Translations under genes and position numbers: made by a program | Shown: positions 1-4,778 of the stretch, in pieces | Layout: each line of letters begins with the position of its first letter | How positions within the stretch are numbered: position 1 is the first letter of the stretch | The notes under the pieces: model-generated | What the model was told of the DNA's origin: nothing | The model's database searches: none | The model's input: the letters and a program-made list of their open reading frames with translations, nothing else | NCBI GenBank assembly: GCA_049303335.1 | Contig: JBAQNA010000013.1 | Location: 1 to 8,024, forward strand | Reading direction: 5' to 3' | Source of the DNA: DAIDAN01 sp049303335 | Lineage (GTDB): Archaea; Aenigmatarchaeota; Aenigmatarchaeia; Aenigmatarchaeales; DAIDAN01 | Length of the DNA: 8,024 nucleotides

Positions 1-1280
1 GCCTCGGCCTTCCGGGAAGCAAGCCGAGGACGAACAGCGCAGCGGTTGACGCGGGAATCAAAATCGCGCTCGCGCTTTCCTGCAAGATGCCGGAGGAAAT
101 ATTCTTCTCGAGAAAATCATACTTCTATCCGGACATGAGCAAGAACTTCCAGATAACGCAGTACGAGGTGCCGATAGCGAAAGATGGAATGCTTGAGGTC
201 GGCGGAAAAACAATCAGAATAAGGAGGCTGAACCTTGAGGAGGATCCGGCAAAATTGGTTCACATAGGCGGCTCGATAACCGACGCGAAATATGTTCTTG
301 TTGACTACAACCGCTCCGGAACTCCGTTGTGCGAAATTGTGACCGAGCCCGACTTTGACACGCCGAGGGAGGCGCGGCTTTTTCTGCAGCAGTTGATGAT
401 GATTCTTGAATACCTGAAAGTTTTTGCATCCGGCGAATACTCGCTCAAGACTGACGCGAACATTTCAATCCAAACGGACGACGTAAAAGGCGAGAGGGTC
501 GAGGTGAAGAACATAACCGGATTCCGCGAGATTGAAAAAGCGCTGAACTTCGAGATAGTGCGGCAGAGGAATGTCGCGAAGCGCGGCCAGAAAATCGGGC
601 AGGAGACGCGCGCCTGGGACGCTGTCGCGAAAGTGACGCGCTCGCTGCGAACGAAGGAGGGCGAGGATGATTACGGCTACATTCCGGAAAACGACTTGAC
701 AAGGATAGAGCTGAAAACGGAGAAGATAAAATCAATAGAAAAATCACTGCCGGAAATGCCGCAGCAGAAGCGCGAGAGGTATCAGAAGCTCGGCTTGAGC
801 AAGGAGCTCGCTTACTCGATTGCGCAGGACTTGGAGGTCGCGCAGATGTTTGAAAATCTCGCAAAGAAATTCGAGCCGAAGTTTGTCGGAACGTGGATGC
901 TCATCCTGCAAAAAACTCTGAACTACAACGACCTGCTGCTTAAGGAGGCGAAACTTTCCGAAAGCGTTTTCTCAAAGCTTTTGAAATCAGTTGAATCCGG
1001 AAAACTGTCGGAAAGGGCTGGCGAGCTTGTGCTTCGCGAAATAATTCTCGCTCCGGAAAAGCTTGACGAACTGCTGAAGAAGTATGAAAAAGCCGGCGCT
1101 GGCGAGATTGAGAAGATAGTAATTTCTGTTATCGCAAAGAATTCAAAGGCTGTTGAGGACTACAAAAAGGGAAACGAAAAATCGCTTGATTTCATATTGG
1201 GGCAGGTCATGCGCGAGACGAAGGGGAAGGCTGACGCGAAGGAAATCAGGAATATTGTTGAGGGGAAGATTGGGAAATAG
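1..1280 (+). CDS. gatB: Aspartyl/glutamyl-tRNA amidotransferase subunit B, 5'-truncated by the window edge
   Basis: GatB recognises misacylated Asp-tRNA(Asn) or Glu-tRNA(Gln) and activates the side chain so that ammonia from GatA converts it to Asn or Gln on the tRNA, in the cytoplasm. The reading frame is open from base 3, well before the first ATG at 87, and the upstream residues are already GatB (GLPGSKPRTN), so the true start lies outside the window. 425 residues are visible; the family is usually about 470, so some 45 are missing. Family motifs in order: YFYPDMSKNFQITQYEVPI, LEEDPAKLVH, DYNRSGTPLCEIVTEPD, DANISI and EVKNITGFREIEKALNFE. The tail is the helical YqeY-like domain, ending in LGQVMRETKGKADAKEIRNIV. 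A convergent gene overlaps its last 35 bases. In archaea GatB normally serves the GatCAB complex; no gatA or gatC is visible here. Identification is very secure. Confidence 0.96.
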   Translation, partial: LGLPGSKPRTNSAAVDAGIKIALALSCKMPEEIFFSRKSYFYPDMSKNFQITQYEVPIAKDGMLEVGGKTIRIRRLNLEEDPAKLVHIGGSITDAKYVLVDYNRSGTPLCEIVTEPDFDTPREARLFLQQLMMILEYLKVFASGEYSLKTDANISIQTDDVKGERVEVKNITGFREIEKALNFEIVRQRNVAKRGQKIGQETRAWDAVAKVTRSLRTKEGEDDYGYIPENDLTRIELKTEKIKSIEKSLPEMPQQKRERYQKLGLSKELAYSIAQDLEVAQMFENLAKKFEPKFVGTWMLILQKTLNYNDLLLKEAKLSESVFSKLLKSVESGKLSERAGELVLREIILAPEKLDELLKKYEKAGAGEIEKIVISVIAKNSKAVEDYKKGNEKSLDFILGQVMRETKGKADAKEIRNIVEGKIGK

Positions 1281-1560
1281 AGTTGTAGAATTTCAGAAGC
1301 TCGTCGCGTTTCACCCTATACTTCATTGAAGGGGCAGAATCATTAAATAATTCCAACACGCCTTCATCATTTAATTCTACAAGAATACCCCCAATATAGC
1401 GGGTTAGTCCCCTATTTTTCAGAAAAGTTCTTCCTACCTTTTTACTTGGAGATAGTGCATTCGACAGGATTCTCGAAGAAACGATTTCATAATTATTGTC
1501 TTTTATGAGCTTCACTATTGCGTCTTTTGTCGGCTTCCCGTTTTCTGTTTTTTCTGCCAT
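1246..1560 (-). CDS. Hypothetical protein, 104 residues, possible winged-helix fold
   Basis: I do not recognise the family. The protein starts MAEKTENGKPTKDAIVKL and is rich in Lys, Leu and Ser. The order of a predicted helix (DAIVKLIKDN), a second helical part (SSRILSNAL), a basic stretch (KKVGRTFLKNRG) and an apparent strand-turn-strand (GILVELNDEGVLELFND, then MKYRVKRDEL) resembles a small winged helix, but this is only an impression. The ATG at 1560 was chosen over a TTG at 1578 because a TATA-like element (CTTAAATGC) is centred about 27 bases upstream, which puts the transcript start at the ATG, a leaderless message typical of archaea. The last 35 bases, encoding SSPQQYS and neighbours, are antisense to the end of gatB. 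A real promoter and an uninterrupted frame support it as a gene; function is unknown. Confidence 0.7.
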   Translation of the reverse strand: MAEKTENGKPTKDAIVKLIKDNNYEIVSSRILSNALSPSKKVGRTFLKNRGLTRYIGGILVELNDEGVLELFNDSAPSMKYRVKRDELLKFYNSISQSSPQQYS

Positions 1561-1581
1561 AAATTGTTCTTGATGCAAAAA

Positions 1582-1590
1582 GCATTTAAG
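1582..1590 (-). promoter_or_regulatory. TATA box of the 104-residue gene
   Basis: CTTAAATGC on the minus strand is centred about 27 bases from the ATG at 1560, predicting a leaderless transcript. It lies between the CCA end of tRNA-Arg and this gene. A minus-strand T5 run (1576-1580) just after the box could also help to end the tRNA-Arg transcript. Confidence 0.6.
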
Positions 1591-1643
1591 CTTGATTTGG
1601 CGGGCCTGGAGGGATTTGAACCCCCGACATGCTGGTCCGAAGC

Positions 1644-1659
1644 TTCGGCTTTGTTAAAT
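1644..1659 (-). other. 16-base tRNA intron between positions 30 and 31 of tRNA-Arg
   Basis: Intron ATTTAACAAAGCCGAA fits the archaeal bulge-helix-bulge rule. Exon CGGC pairs with intron GCCG as the central 4-bp helix. The two 3-base bulges are TG^A and AA^G, each cut after its second base. Inside is a TTT/AAA helix with an AAC loop; outside, exon GAG pairs with CTT. Splicing rebuilds stem GCTGG/CCAGC and the UCG anticodon loop. Introns at 30/31 are a known but minor class; the substrate would be the tRNA splicing endonuclease. Confidence 0.85.
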
Positions 1660-1671
1660 CAGCCGCTCTAT

Positions 1672-1701
1672 TCCAGCCAGAAGGCGTTCGCCTTCAATCG
1701 T
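1672..1701 (-). other. D-loop intron of tRNA-Arg (about 30 bases, ends approximate)
   Basis: The insertion contains a 6-bp hairpin, GAAGGC-GAAC-GCCTTC, and its 3' part (CTGGCT) pairs with exon positions 14-19 (AGCCAG). GGAA occurs at both ends, so the junction can slide by several bases. The preferred cut leaves A20 and A20a flanking it and yields a normal D-loop. I do not see a textbook bulge-helix-bulge: the 5' side has an enlarged bulge, so this would be a relaxed motif. Confidence 0.6.
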
Positions 1702-1745
1702 TCCTGGCTGAGCCACAGGCCCACTGTATTATTTGATTATCTCAA

Positions 1746-1756
1746 TTTAATAAATG
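1746..1756 (-). promoter_or_regulatory. TATA box of tRNA-Arg
   Basis: On the minus strand the segment reads CATTTATTAAAT and is centred about 29 bases upstream of the tRNA-Arg 5' end at 1722. It is one half of the divergent tRNA promoter region 1723-1802. Confidence 0.5.
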
Positions 1757-1768
1757 CGAAAGCAGAAT

Positions 1769-1776
1769 CTTTAAAT
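1769..1776 (+). promoter_or_regulatory. TATA box of tRNA-Glu
   Basis: CTTTAAAT is centred about 30 bases before the tRNA-Glu 5' end at 1803, placing the transcript start a few bases upstream of the mature end. The same promoter could also transcribe the HEPN-like gene and cbf5 downstream. Confidence 0.6.
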
Positions 1777-1792
1777 TGCTTGCTGAAGCAAT
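1775..1792. repeat. Perfect 7-bp inverted repeat between TATA box and start of tRNA-Glu
   Basis: ATTGCTT-GCTG-AAGCAAT forms a perfect dyad starting at the end of the TATA box and ending about 10 bases before the tRNA. Its place between TATA and start of transcription suits an operator, although no regulator is identified. Because it lies mostly upstream of the predicted transcript start, an RNA hairpin role is less likely. Confidence 0.5.
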
Positions 1793-1802
1793 CTGTTTCA
1801 AC

Positions 1803-1937
1803 GCCCCGATCGTCTAGTCCGGTCGTGGGGAAACCCAGGTTTCCCCTTACGGTAACCTCTTCCTGAGGTTGCCTAACGGAAAAGGATAGCAGCCTCTCAA
1901 GTTGCTGACACGAGTTCAAATCTCGTTCGGGGCACCA
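1803..1937 (+). tRNA. tRNA-Glu(CUC) with a large D-loop intron
   Basis: Acceptor GCCCCGA (1803-1809) pairs fully with TCGGGGC (1927-1933), then A73 and an encoded CCA (1935-1937). The anticodon arm is GCAGC-CTCTCAA-GTTGC with anticodon CTC at 1896-1898, which reads the Glu codon GAG; variable loop TGAC; T-arm ACGAG-TTCAAAT-CTCGT. The D-stem is weak (GTCT/GGAT with two G-U pairs), as is common for tRNA-Glu. Between G18G19T20 (1821-1823) and A21 (1883) lie 59 extra bases, 1824-1882. Removing them leaves a D-loop AGTCCGGTA and a 76-base mature tRNA including CCA. It is divergent from tRNA-Arg, and an AT-rich coding gene starts only 7 to 22 bases behind its CCA. A tRNA-Glu feeding the GatB-type transamidation pathway next door is a loose thematic link only. 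Confidence 0.92.
1824..1882 (+). other. 59-base D-loop intron of tRNA-Glu
   Basis: Exon TCCG (positions 16-18) pairs with CGGA (1877-1880) at the intron's 3' end, giving a 4-bp central helix. The cuts would fall in GT^C (1822-1824) and AA^A (1881-1883). The intron interior has two strong hairpins: GGGGAAAC-CCAG-GTTTCCCC (1827-1846) and a 9-bp stem at 1851-1873 with loop TTCCT. The junction is a relaxed bulge-helix-bulge, because A14 and G15 are also unpaired opposite the AAA bulge. The ends may shift by a base or two. Confidence 0.7.
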
Positions 1938-1946
1938 AGAAATTAT

Positions 1947-1950
1947 GAGG
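1947..1950 (+). promoter_or_regulatory. GAGG ribosome binding site deciding the 1960 start
   Basis: GAGG lies nine bases before the ATG at 1960 and falls inside the longer candidate frame from 1945. This favours the shorter start. Confidence 0.45.
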
Positions 1951-1959
1951 ATAATACTT

Positions 1960-2589
1960 ATGGAAAAGAATATATTTAGCGGAAAGATTAAGCTTAATCC
2001 AAAACTTATAGAAGAAATTAAAAATGCTGGAGGAAAATTAACATTAGATATAAGAAACATAATGGAAATGGATAAGCAGCTTAATGATTTATTGACTATA
2101 AGAGGTAGAGTAGTTGAAAAATCTATAGAAATAGAAGAACAATTAAATTTTCTGACTTCAAGTTTATTGTTTAAAAATCAGATTAACAAACTTGGTGAAG
2201 CCAAGTTCTTTGAAGATTTTATAATGAATACAACTCACTTAGCATTCTCTTCAAAATTAAAAATATTTAGAAGTCTTTATAAAATATGCTCTTTCTTAAA
2301 AGAAAGAGAAGAAATTTCAAAGTCATTAGCAACACAAATTCAGAAGATTATAGAAATTAGAGACAATTTTGCTCATGGAGATATATGTTTTAAAGATGTA
2401 AAACCGCCACTTACTCCTTACCTATTTTACTATAGAGAAAACGAACCTAAAGAGCAACAATTGGATAATAACTATTTTGATTCCCTTAATTTGTTGTATA
2501 AAAAAACATTCGAGAAATTAGATATTCTAAGGTCTCATATAAACAAATCCTTTGAAGAAGGAAAAGAACTTAAATGGGATATAATATGA
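1960..2589 (+). CDS. HEPN-like protein, AT-rich, probably acquired
   Basis: The 209-residue product is mostly helical and Lys/Glu/Ile-rich. Near the C-terminal third it has EIRDNFAHGD, an R-x4-H motif (R134, H139) of the HEPN superfamily, where the Arg and His usually form an RNase active site; many such proteins are toxins or anti-virus effectors. Family membership is inferred from this motif and the helical pattern, so a non-catalytic or unrelated protein remains possible. The ATG at 1960 is preferred because GAGG lies 9 bases upstream; an in-frame ATG at 1945 would add five residues. The gene is visibly AT-rich (AGA, ATA, TTA and AAA codons), unlike cbf5 or gatB, and sits directly behind tRNA-Glu, a common integration site. 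Its stop overlaps the cbf5 start (ATGA). No separate promoter was evident, so it may be read from the tRNA-Glu promoter. No partner nucleotidyltransferase or antitoxin gene is adjacent. Confidence 0.75.
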   Translation: MEKNIFSGKIKLNPKLIEEIKNAGGKLTLDIRNIMEMDKQLNDLLTIRGRVVEKSIEIEEQLNFLTSSLLFKNQINKLGEAKFFEDFIMNTTHLAFSSKLKIFRSLYKICSFLKEREEISKSLATQIQKIIEIRDNFAHGDICFKDVKPPLTPYLFYYRENEPKEQQLDNNYFDSLNLLYKKTFEKLDILRSHINKSFEEGKELKWDII

Positions 2590-3536
2590 AAAAATTTCTC
2601 ATCAAGTCGCATGAAGCCTCGCTGGTCCAGTTCGGCAAATATCCGGGCGCGCGAACTGTTGAAGAACTGCTGCACAGCGGAATCGTCGTCATAGACAAGC
2701 CCGCCGGGCCCACGAGCCGGATGGTTGATTCTTTCGTCAAGAAAATTCTTGGTCTGGACAAGCTCTCGCACGGCGGCACGCTCGACCCGCGAGTTTCCGG
2801 AGTCCTTGCGATAGCGCTTGAAAATGCGACAAAGCTCATGCCAATCCTGCTTTCCAGCAAAAAAGAATACGTCGCGCTGATGAACATCCACAAGGAACTG
2901 CCGGAAGAAAAGATAAGGAAAACCTGCGAGGAATTCGTCGGAAAGATTATGCAGACTCCGCCAAAAAAGTCGGCCGTGGCGCGGAGGGAAAGGCAGCGCG
3001 AAATATATTATCTTCATATTATCGAGATAAGCGGGCGCGACGTGCTCATGCGCGTTGGCTGCGAGGCGGGAACCTACATAAGAAAGCTCTGTTCTGACAT
3101 CGGAAAAAGGCTCGGAACCGAGGCGCACATGCAGGAGCTGCGCAGGACGCGCGCCGGAGGATTCGCGGAAGAGCAGGCTGTCTCGCTTCAAGACTTGAAG
3201 GACGCTTACGAATTTTACAAAAGCGGGAACGGCGAACTCTTGCGCAATATGATTCTGCCGGCGGAACGGGCTGCGGACGGCATAAGAAACGTGATAATAA
3301 AGGATTCATCGGTCCATAACGTCGCGTCGGGGGCGCCGGTTTACGCGAACGGCCTTTCGAGGATAGAGGAAGGCATAGAAAGAGGAGAGCTTGTCGGAAT
3401 ATTTTCCTTGAAGGGTGAATTGGTTGCAATAGGCTTTGCGCAAGCGGACAGTATGCAAATGCTCAAAAGCTCAAAAGGCGTTGCGATAAAAACCGACCGC
3501 GTGCTGATAGACAGGAATCTTTATCCGAAAGTCTGA
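2586..3536 (+). CDS. cbf5: Archaeal tRNA/rRNA pseudouridine synthase Cbf5 (TruB family, H/ACA RNP)
   Basis: Cbf5 isomerises uridine to pseudouridine in rRNA, guided by H/ACA RNAs with Nop10, Gar1 and L7Ae; it can also modify U55 of tRNA on its own. The 316-residue protein has HGGTLDPRVSGVL, with catalytic Asp67, after the IDKPAGPTS motif. It continues with KEYVALM, the PPKKSAVARR.R.R.IY segment and GTYIRKLCSDIGKRLG, all TruB/Cbf5 hallmarks. The C-terminal part from about residue 225 (ILPAERA..., ending ...VAIKTDRVLIDR) is the RNA-binding PUA domain. Length is close to the archaeal norm. The start is the ATG at 2586, inside ATGA shared with the upstream stop, which suggests translational coupling; an ATG at 2574 would only add GYN-type residues. 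Base composition returns to GC-richer usage exactly at this gene, in contrast to the HEPN-like gene before it. Confidence 0.95.
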   Translation: MKKFLIKSHEASLVQFGKYPGARTVEELLHSGIVVIDKPAGPTSRMVDSFVKKILGLDKLSHGGTLDPRVSGVLAIALENATKLMPILLSSKKEYVALMNIHKELPEEKIRKTCEEFVGKIMQTPPKKSAVARRERQREIYYLHIIEISGRDVLMRVGCEAGTYIRKLCSDIGKRLGTEAHMQELRRTRAGGFAEEQAVSLQDLKDAYEFYKSGNGELLRNMILPAERAADGIRNVIIKDSSVHNVASGAPVYANGLSRIEEGIERGELVGIFSLKGELVAIGFAQADSMQMLKSSKGVAIKTDRVLIDRNLYPKV

Positions 3537-3547
3537 TTTTAAAAAAC

Positions 3548-3555
3548 TTATAAGC
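3548..3555 (+). promoter_or_regulatory. TATA box of the first 71-residue membrane gene
   Basis: CTTATAAG is centred about 26 bases before a predicted transcript start near 3577. It is followed by GCGCGGC, similar to the GCCGCG after the TATA box of the second copy. Confidence 0.55.
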
Positions 3556-3576
3556 GCGGCTTTTCAATTTTATCTC

Positions 3577-3582
3577 AGGTGA
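3577..3582 (+). promoter_or_regulatory. AGGTGA ribosome binding site
   Basis: AGGTGA lies six bases before the ATG at 3589 and is complementary to the 16S rRNA 3' end. The tandem copy has the same kind of site. Confidence 0.6.
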
Positions 3583-3588
3583 TATTTT

Positions 3589-3804
3589 ATGGCGAAAGCA
3601 AGAAATGTAGTAAAAGAGAAGACAATGGTCGGCGCGTGCGGCGATGAAAAGCACTTTAAGATCGTTATGGCGGGGCTTTTCCTTGTAGTTGCGGGACTTG
3701 CGTTTAAAATGGGGCTTGGCCTGGCTGAAGTGTTGATTCTTATAGGCGTGCTCTTAATGGCAAAAGGGGCGCTAATAAGCGCTGACAGAAAATTAAAATA
3801 TTAA
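3589..3804 (+). CDS. Small two-helix membrane protein, first tandem copy
   Basis: The 71-residue product has a basic N-terminus with one Cys (GACGDEKHFKI), then two hydrophobic segments at about residues 25-41 and 44-60 separated by a short polar turn (KMGLGLAE), and a basic tail. Two tightly spaced helices with positive ends suggest a membrane hairpin. It aligns without gaps over most of its length to the next gene: both have EKT, a Cys, KH.KI, A..+G...A and KG.L.S at matching positions. The start is fixed by AGGTGA and a TATA box. I do not know a family or function for it. A T-rich tract ends its transcript before the second copy's own promoter. Confidence 0.85.
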   Translation: MAKARNVVKEKTMVGACGDEKHFKIVMAGLFLVVAGLAFKMGLGLAEVLILIGVLLMAKGALISADRKLKY

Positions 3805-3806
3805 AT

Positions 3807-3827
3807 TGTTTTTTTTGAATTTTTATC
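3807..3827 (+). terminator. T-rich archaeal terminator after the first membrane gene
   Basis: Just after the stop codon the plus strand carries an eight-base T run and a further T5 stretch without a clear stem. Archaeal RNA polymerase terminates on such T-tracts, and a new promoter follows. Confidence 0.6.
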
Positions 3828-3869
3828 TTAAAAACAAAAAACAGCCGCAAAACTTATTCGGAAGGCTTG

Positions 3870-3875
3870 GTATAA
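3870..3875 (+). promoter_or_regulatory. TATA box of the second membrane gene
   Basis: GTATAA is centred about 26 bases before a predicted start near 3899, leaving a leader of about 24 bases with the GAGGTG site. It is directly followed by an inverted repeat, GCCGC-GTTCAA-GCGGC (3876-3891). Confidence 0.55.
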
Positions 3876-3891
3876 GCCGCGTTCAAGCGGC
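3876..3891. repeat. Inverted repeat between TATA box and transcript start
   Basis: GCCGC-GTTCAA-GCGGC is a perfect 5-bp dyad directly next to the TATA box. Its position resembles the dyads at tRNA-Glu and prf1, but the sequence differs. It may be an operator. Confidence 0.4.
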
Positions 3892-3910
3892 AAAAACAAA
3901 TTCGTATTAA

Positions 3911-3916
3911 GAGGTG
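3911..3916 (+). promoter_or_regulatory. GAGGTG ribosome binding site deciding the 3923 start
   Basis: GAGGTG lies six bases before the ATG at 3923. The in-frame GTG at 3914 is part of this site and so is unlikely to be the start. Confidence 0.6.
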
Positions 3917-3922
3917 AATTGC

Positions 3923-4138
3923 ATGCCGAGAGGTAGAAAAGCGAGCAGAAAGGTTAATGAAAAAACGGAGAATTGCGATTGCTGCGGTGGAAAGCACAAC
4001 AAAATCATTTCAATAGGGCTTCTCCTGATATTGCTGGGATTTGCGGCAAGAGTCGGCTGGAATATCGCAGACTTGTTCCTGCTTTTGGGCGCGATATTCG
4101 TCGTAAAAGGATTGCTGCTAAGCACAATGAAGAAATAA
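3923..4138 (+). CDS. Small two-helix membrane protein, second tandem copy
   Basis: Starting at the ATG at 3923 gives 71 residues, exactly the length of the first copy, and the two align without gaps from EKT onward. The N-terminus is strongly basic (PRGRKASRKV) and followed by ENCDCCGGKHNKI, a three-Cys plus His cluster where the first copy keeps only one Cys. Two hydrophobic segments follow (about residues 24-38 and 44-61) with ARVGWNIAD between them, then KG and a basic end. The Cys/His cluster might bind metal or form disulfides, but this is inference. Its stop is 10 bases before the Trm112-like gene, so the two are probably cotranscribed. No function is known to me. Confidence 0.85.
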   Translation: MPRGRKASRKVNEKTENCDCCGGKHNKIISIGLLLILLGFAARVGWNIADLFLLLGAIFVVKGLLLSTMKK

Positions 4139-4148
4139 TGGTATTGGT

Positions 4149-4319
4149 ATGCCCATCCCGAAAGAGCTTCTCGAAGTTCTGGCCTGCCCGAAGTGCAAGG
4201 GCGAATTGGAATATGACAAGAAGAATGAAAAACTGGTTTGCAACGCGTGCAGGCTCCGCTTCGGGATAATAGACGGCGACATCCCGAACATGCTCATCGA
4301 CGAGGCGGAGAAGTTCTGA
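4149..4319 (+). CDS. Trm112/YcaR-family zinc-binding protein, 56 residues
   Basis: The protein has LLEVLACPKCKGELEY at its start, a second Cys pair (CNAC), and ends with FGIIDGDIPNMLIDEAEKF. This matches the Trm112p/UPF0434 (YcaR) family: LLE.LACP.CKG.L near the N-terminus and an F.I.DGIP.ML.DEA signature at the C-terminus. Cys13, Cys16, Cys31 and Cys34 form a zinc ribbon. In archaea and eukaryotes Trm112 stabilises and activates class I methyltransferases that modify tRNA, rRNA and the GGQ glutamine of class I release factors. It starts 10 bases after the second membrane gene, with only a weak GGT element upstream, so it is probably the last gene of that transcript. At 56 residues it is easily missed by a length cutoff. 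Whether it acts as a true Trm112 or a bacterial-like YcaR cannot be settled from sequence alone. Confidence 0.9.
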   Translation: MPIPKELLEVLACPKCKGELEYDKKNEKLVCNACRLRFGIIDGDIPNMLIDEAEKF

Positions 4320-4334
4320 ATTCTCGAACGACCT

Positions 4335-4712
4335 TCATATTTTTTCTGAAGGCATAATATCAGATTCAGACTCCCTCTTTTTATACAATTCCGATTTCCA
4401 ATATTCATCAAGCGTTTTTAGCAAAGCGGGTCTTAATTTGCCTTTATTGTTTCTAACGTATTCGCTGACTTCTTTTGGCGCCTCACTAACTAATTCATTA
4501 TCCAGAATTCTATCGGTTCTTTCCTCCAATTGTTTTTTATTTTCAATGTCAGCCAAAGGAAAATATTTAGTATTATATAAAATTTGAGGATTTTTCACTT
4601 CCAGAAACACATCTATCCAATCCATGGTTCCATGCCATCTTGACAGCTTAAATCCGATTTTTGTGCCTTCAAAACCGCTTTCATATTTCCATTTGTCTGG
4701 ATTATTGTTCAT
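4335..4712 (-). CDS. Hypothetical protein, 125 residues
   Basis: I do not recognise the family. The first half contains aromatic-rich motifs (KWKYESGFEGTKIGFKLSRW, HGTMDWIDVFLEV, ILYNTKYFPLADIE) consistent with a beta-rich core, and the second half is charged and helical (LEERTDRILDNELV, ALLKTLDEYWKSELYKKRE). No signal peptide or membrane segment is seen. A TATA-like element (GATTTAAAGGC) is centred about 24 bases before the ATG, predicting a leaderless message. The gene is more AT-rich than its neighbours aRF1 and Trm112, so it may be a recent arrival. It converges on the Trm112 gene with a 15-base gap. It has its own promoter, so it is likely real, but its function is unknown. Confidence 0.7.
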   Translation of the reverse strand: MNNNPDKWKYESGFEGTKIGFKLSRWHGTMDWIDVFLEVKNPQILYNTKYFPLADIENKKQLEERTDRILDNELVSEAPKEVSEYVRNNKGKLRPALLKTLDEYWKSELYKKRESESDIMPSEKI

Positions 4713-4731
4713 ATTAAATTATATTCGCAAG

Positions 4732-4741
4732 CCTTTAAATC
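4732..4741 (-). promoter_or_regulatory. TATA box of the 125-residue gene
   Basis: GATTTAAAGG on the minus strand is centred about 24 bases before the ATG at 4712. This implies a leaderless transcript. Confidence 0.55.
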
Positions 4742-4778
4742 TTTTTCTGAGGCATTTGCACTGGCAGCTTTGCTGATT

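Larger units (their letters stand above)
1598..1722 (-). tRNA. tRNA-Arg(UCG) with two introns
   Basis: Acceptor GGGCCTG (1722-1716) pairs fully with CAGGCCC (1608-1602), followed by discriminator G (1601) and an encoded CCA (1600-1598). T-arm is GGGGG-TTCAAAT-CCCTC, variable loop ATGTC, D-stem GCTC/GAGC. A naive reading of the anticodon region (GCTGA-TTTAACA) gives no pairing partner and no type II arm, so it is not tRNA-Leu. Removing 1644-1659 gives a perfect anticodon stem GCTGG/CCAGC around the loop CTTCGGA, anticodon TCG at 1640-1638 with U33, G37 and A38, as in archaeal tRNA-Arg. The D-loop holds a further 30-base insertion (1672-1701 in the best parse); removing it leaves AGCCAGGAATA with G18G19 and A21. 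The mature tRNA would be 79 bases including CCA. Isotype and the anticodon-stem intron are strongly supported; the exact D-loop splice sites are less certain. Confidence 0.9.

Noticed and set aside
1644..1665. Reading TAA as the anticodon, i.e. tRNA-Leu(UAA)
   Set aside because: The stem GCTGA has no matching partner, there is no long variable arm, and position 37 would be C. Splicing out 16 bases gives a perfect arginine anticodon arm instead.
1564..1866. 100-codon plus-strand frame over the tRNA pair
   Set aside because: It runs antisense through tRNA-Arg and into tRNA-Glu with no promoter or family motif, so it is a shadow of RNA genes.
1737..2060. 107-codon minus-strand frame over tRNA-Glu
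   Set aside because: It is antisense to tRNA-Glu and the start of the HEPN-like gene, with no supporting signal.
2574..2585. Start of cbf5 at the upstream ATG
   Set aside because: It would add only MGYN and lies deeper in the preceding gene; the ATGA overlap at 2586 is the usual coupled arrangement.
1938..2586. Integrated element with att repeats around the HEPN-like gene
   Set aside because: No copy of the tRNA-Glu 3' end was found at the cbf5 side and no integrase is present, so only foreign composition can be claimed.
4332..4352. Inverted repeat CCTTCA/TGAAGG as a terminator between convergent genes
   Set aside because: The stem is only 6 bp and the T run lies inside the loop, not after it. 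It also codes for the end of the 125-residue protein, so support is weak.
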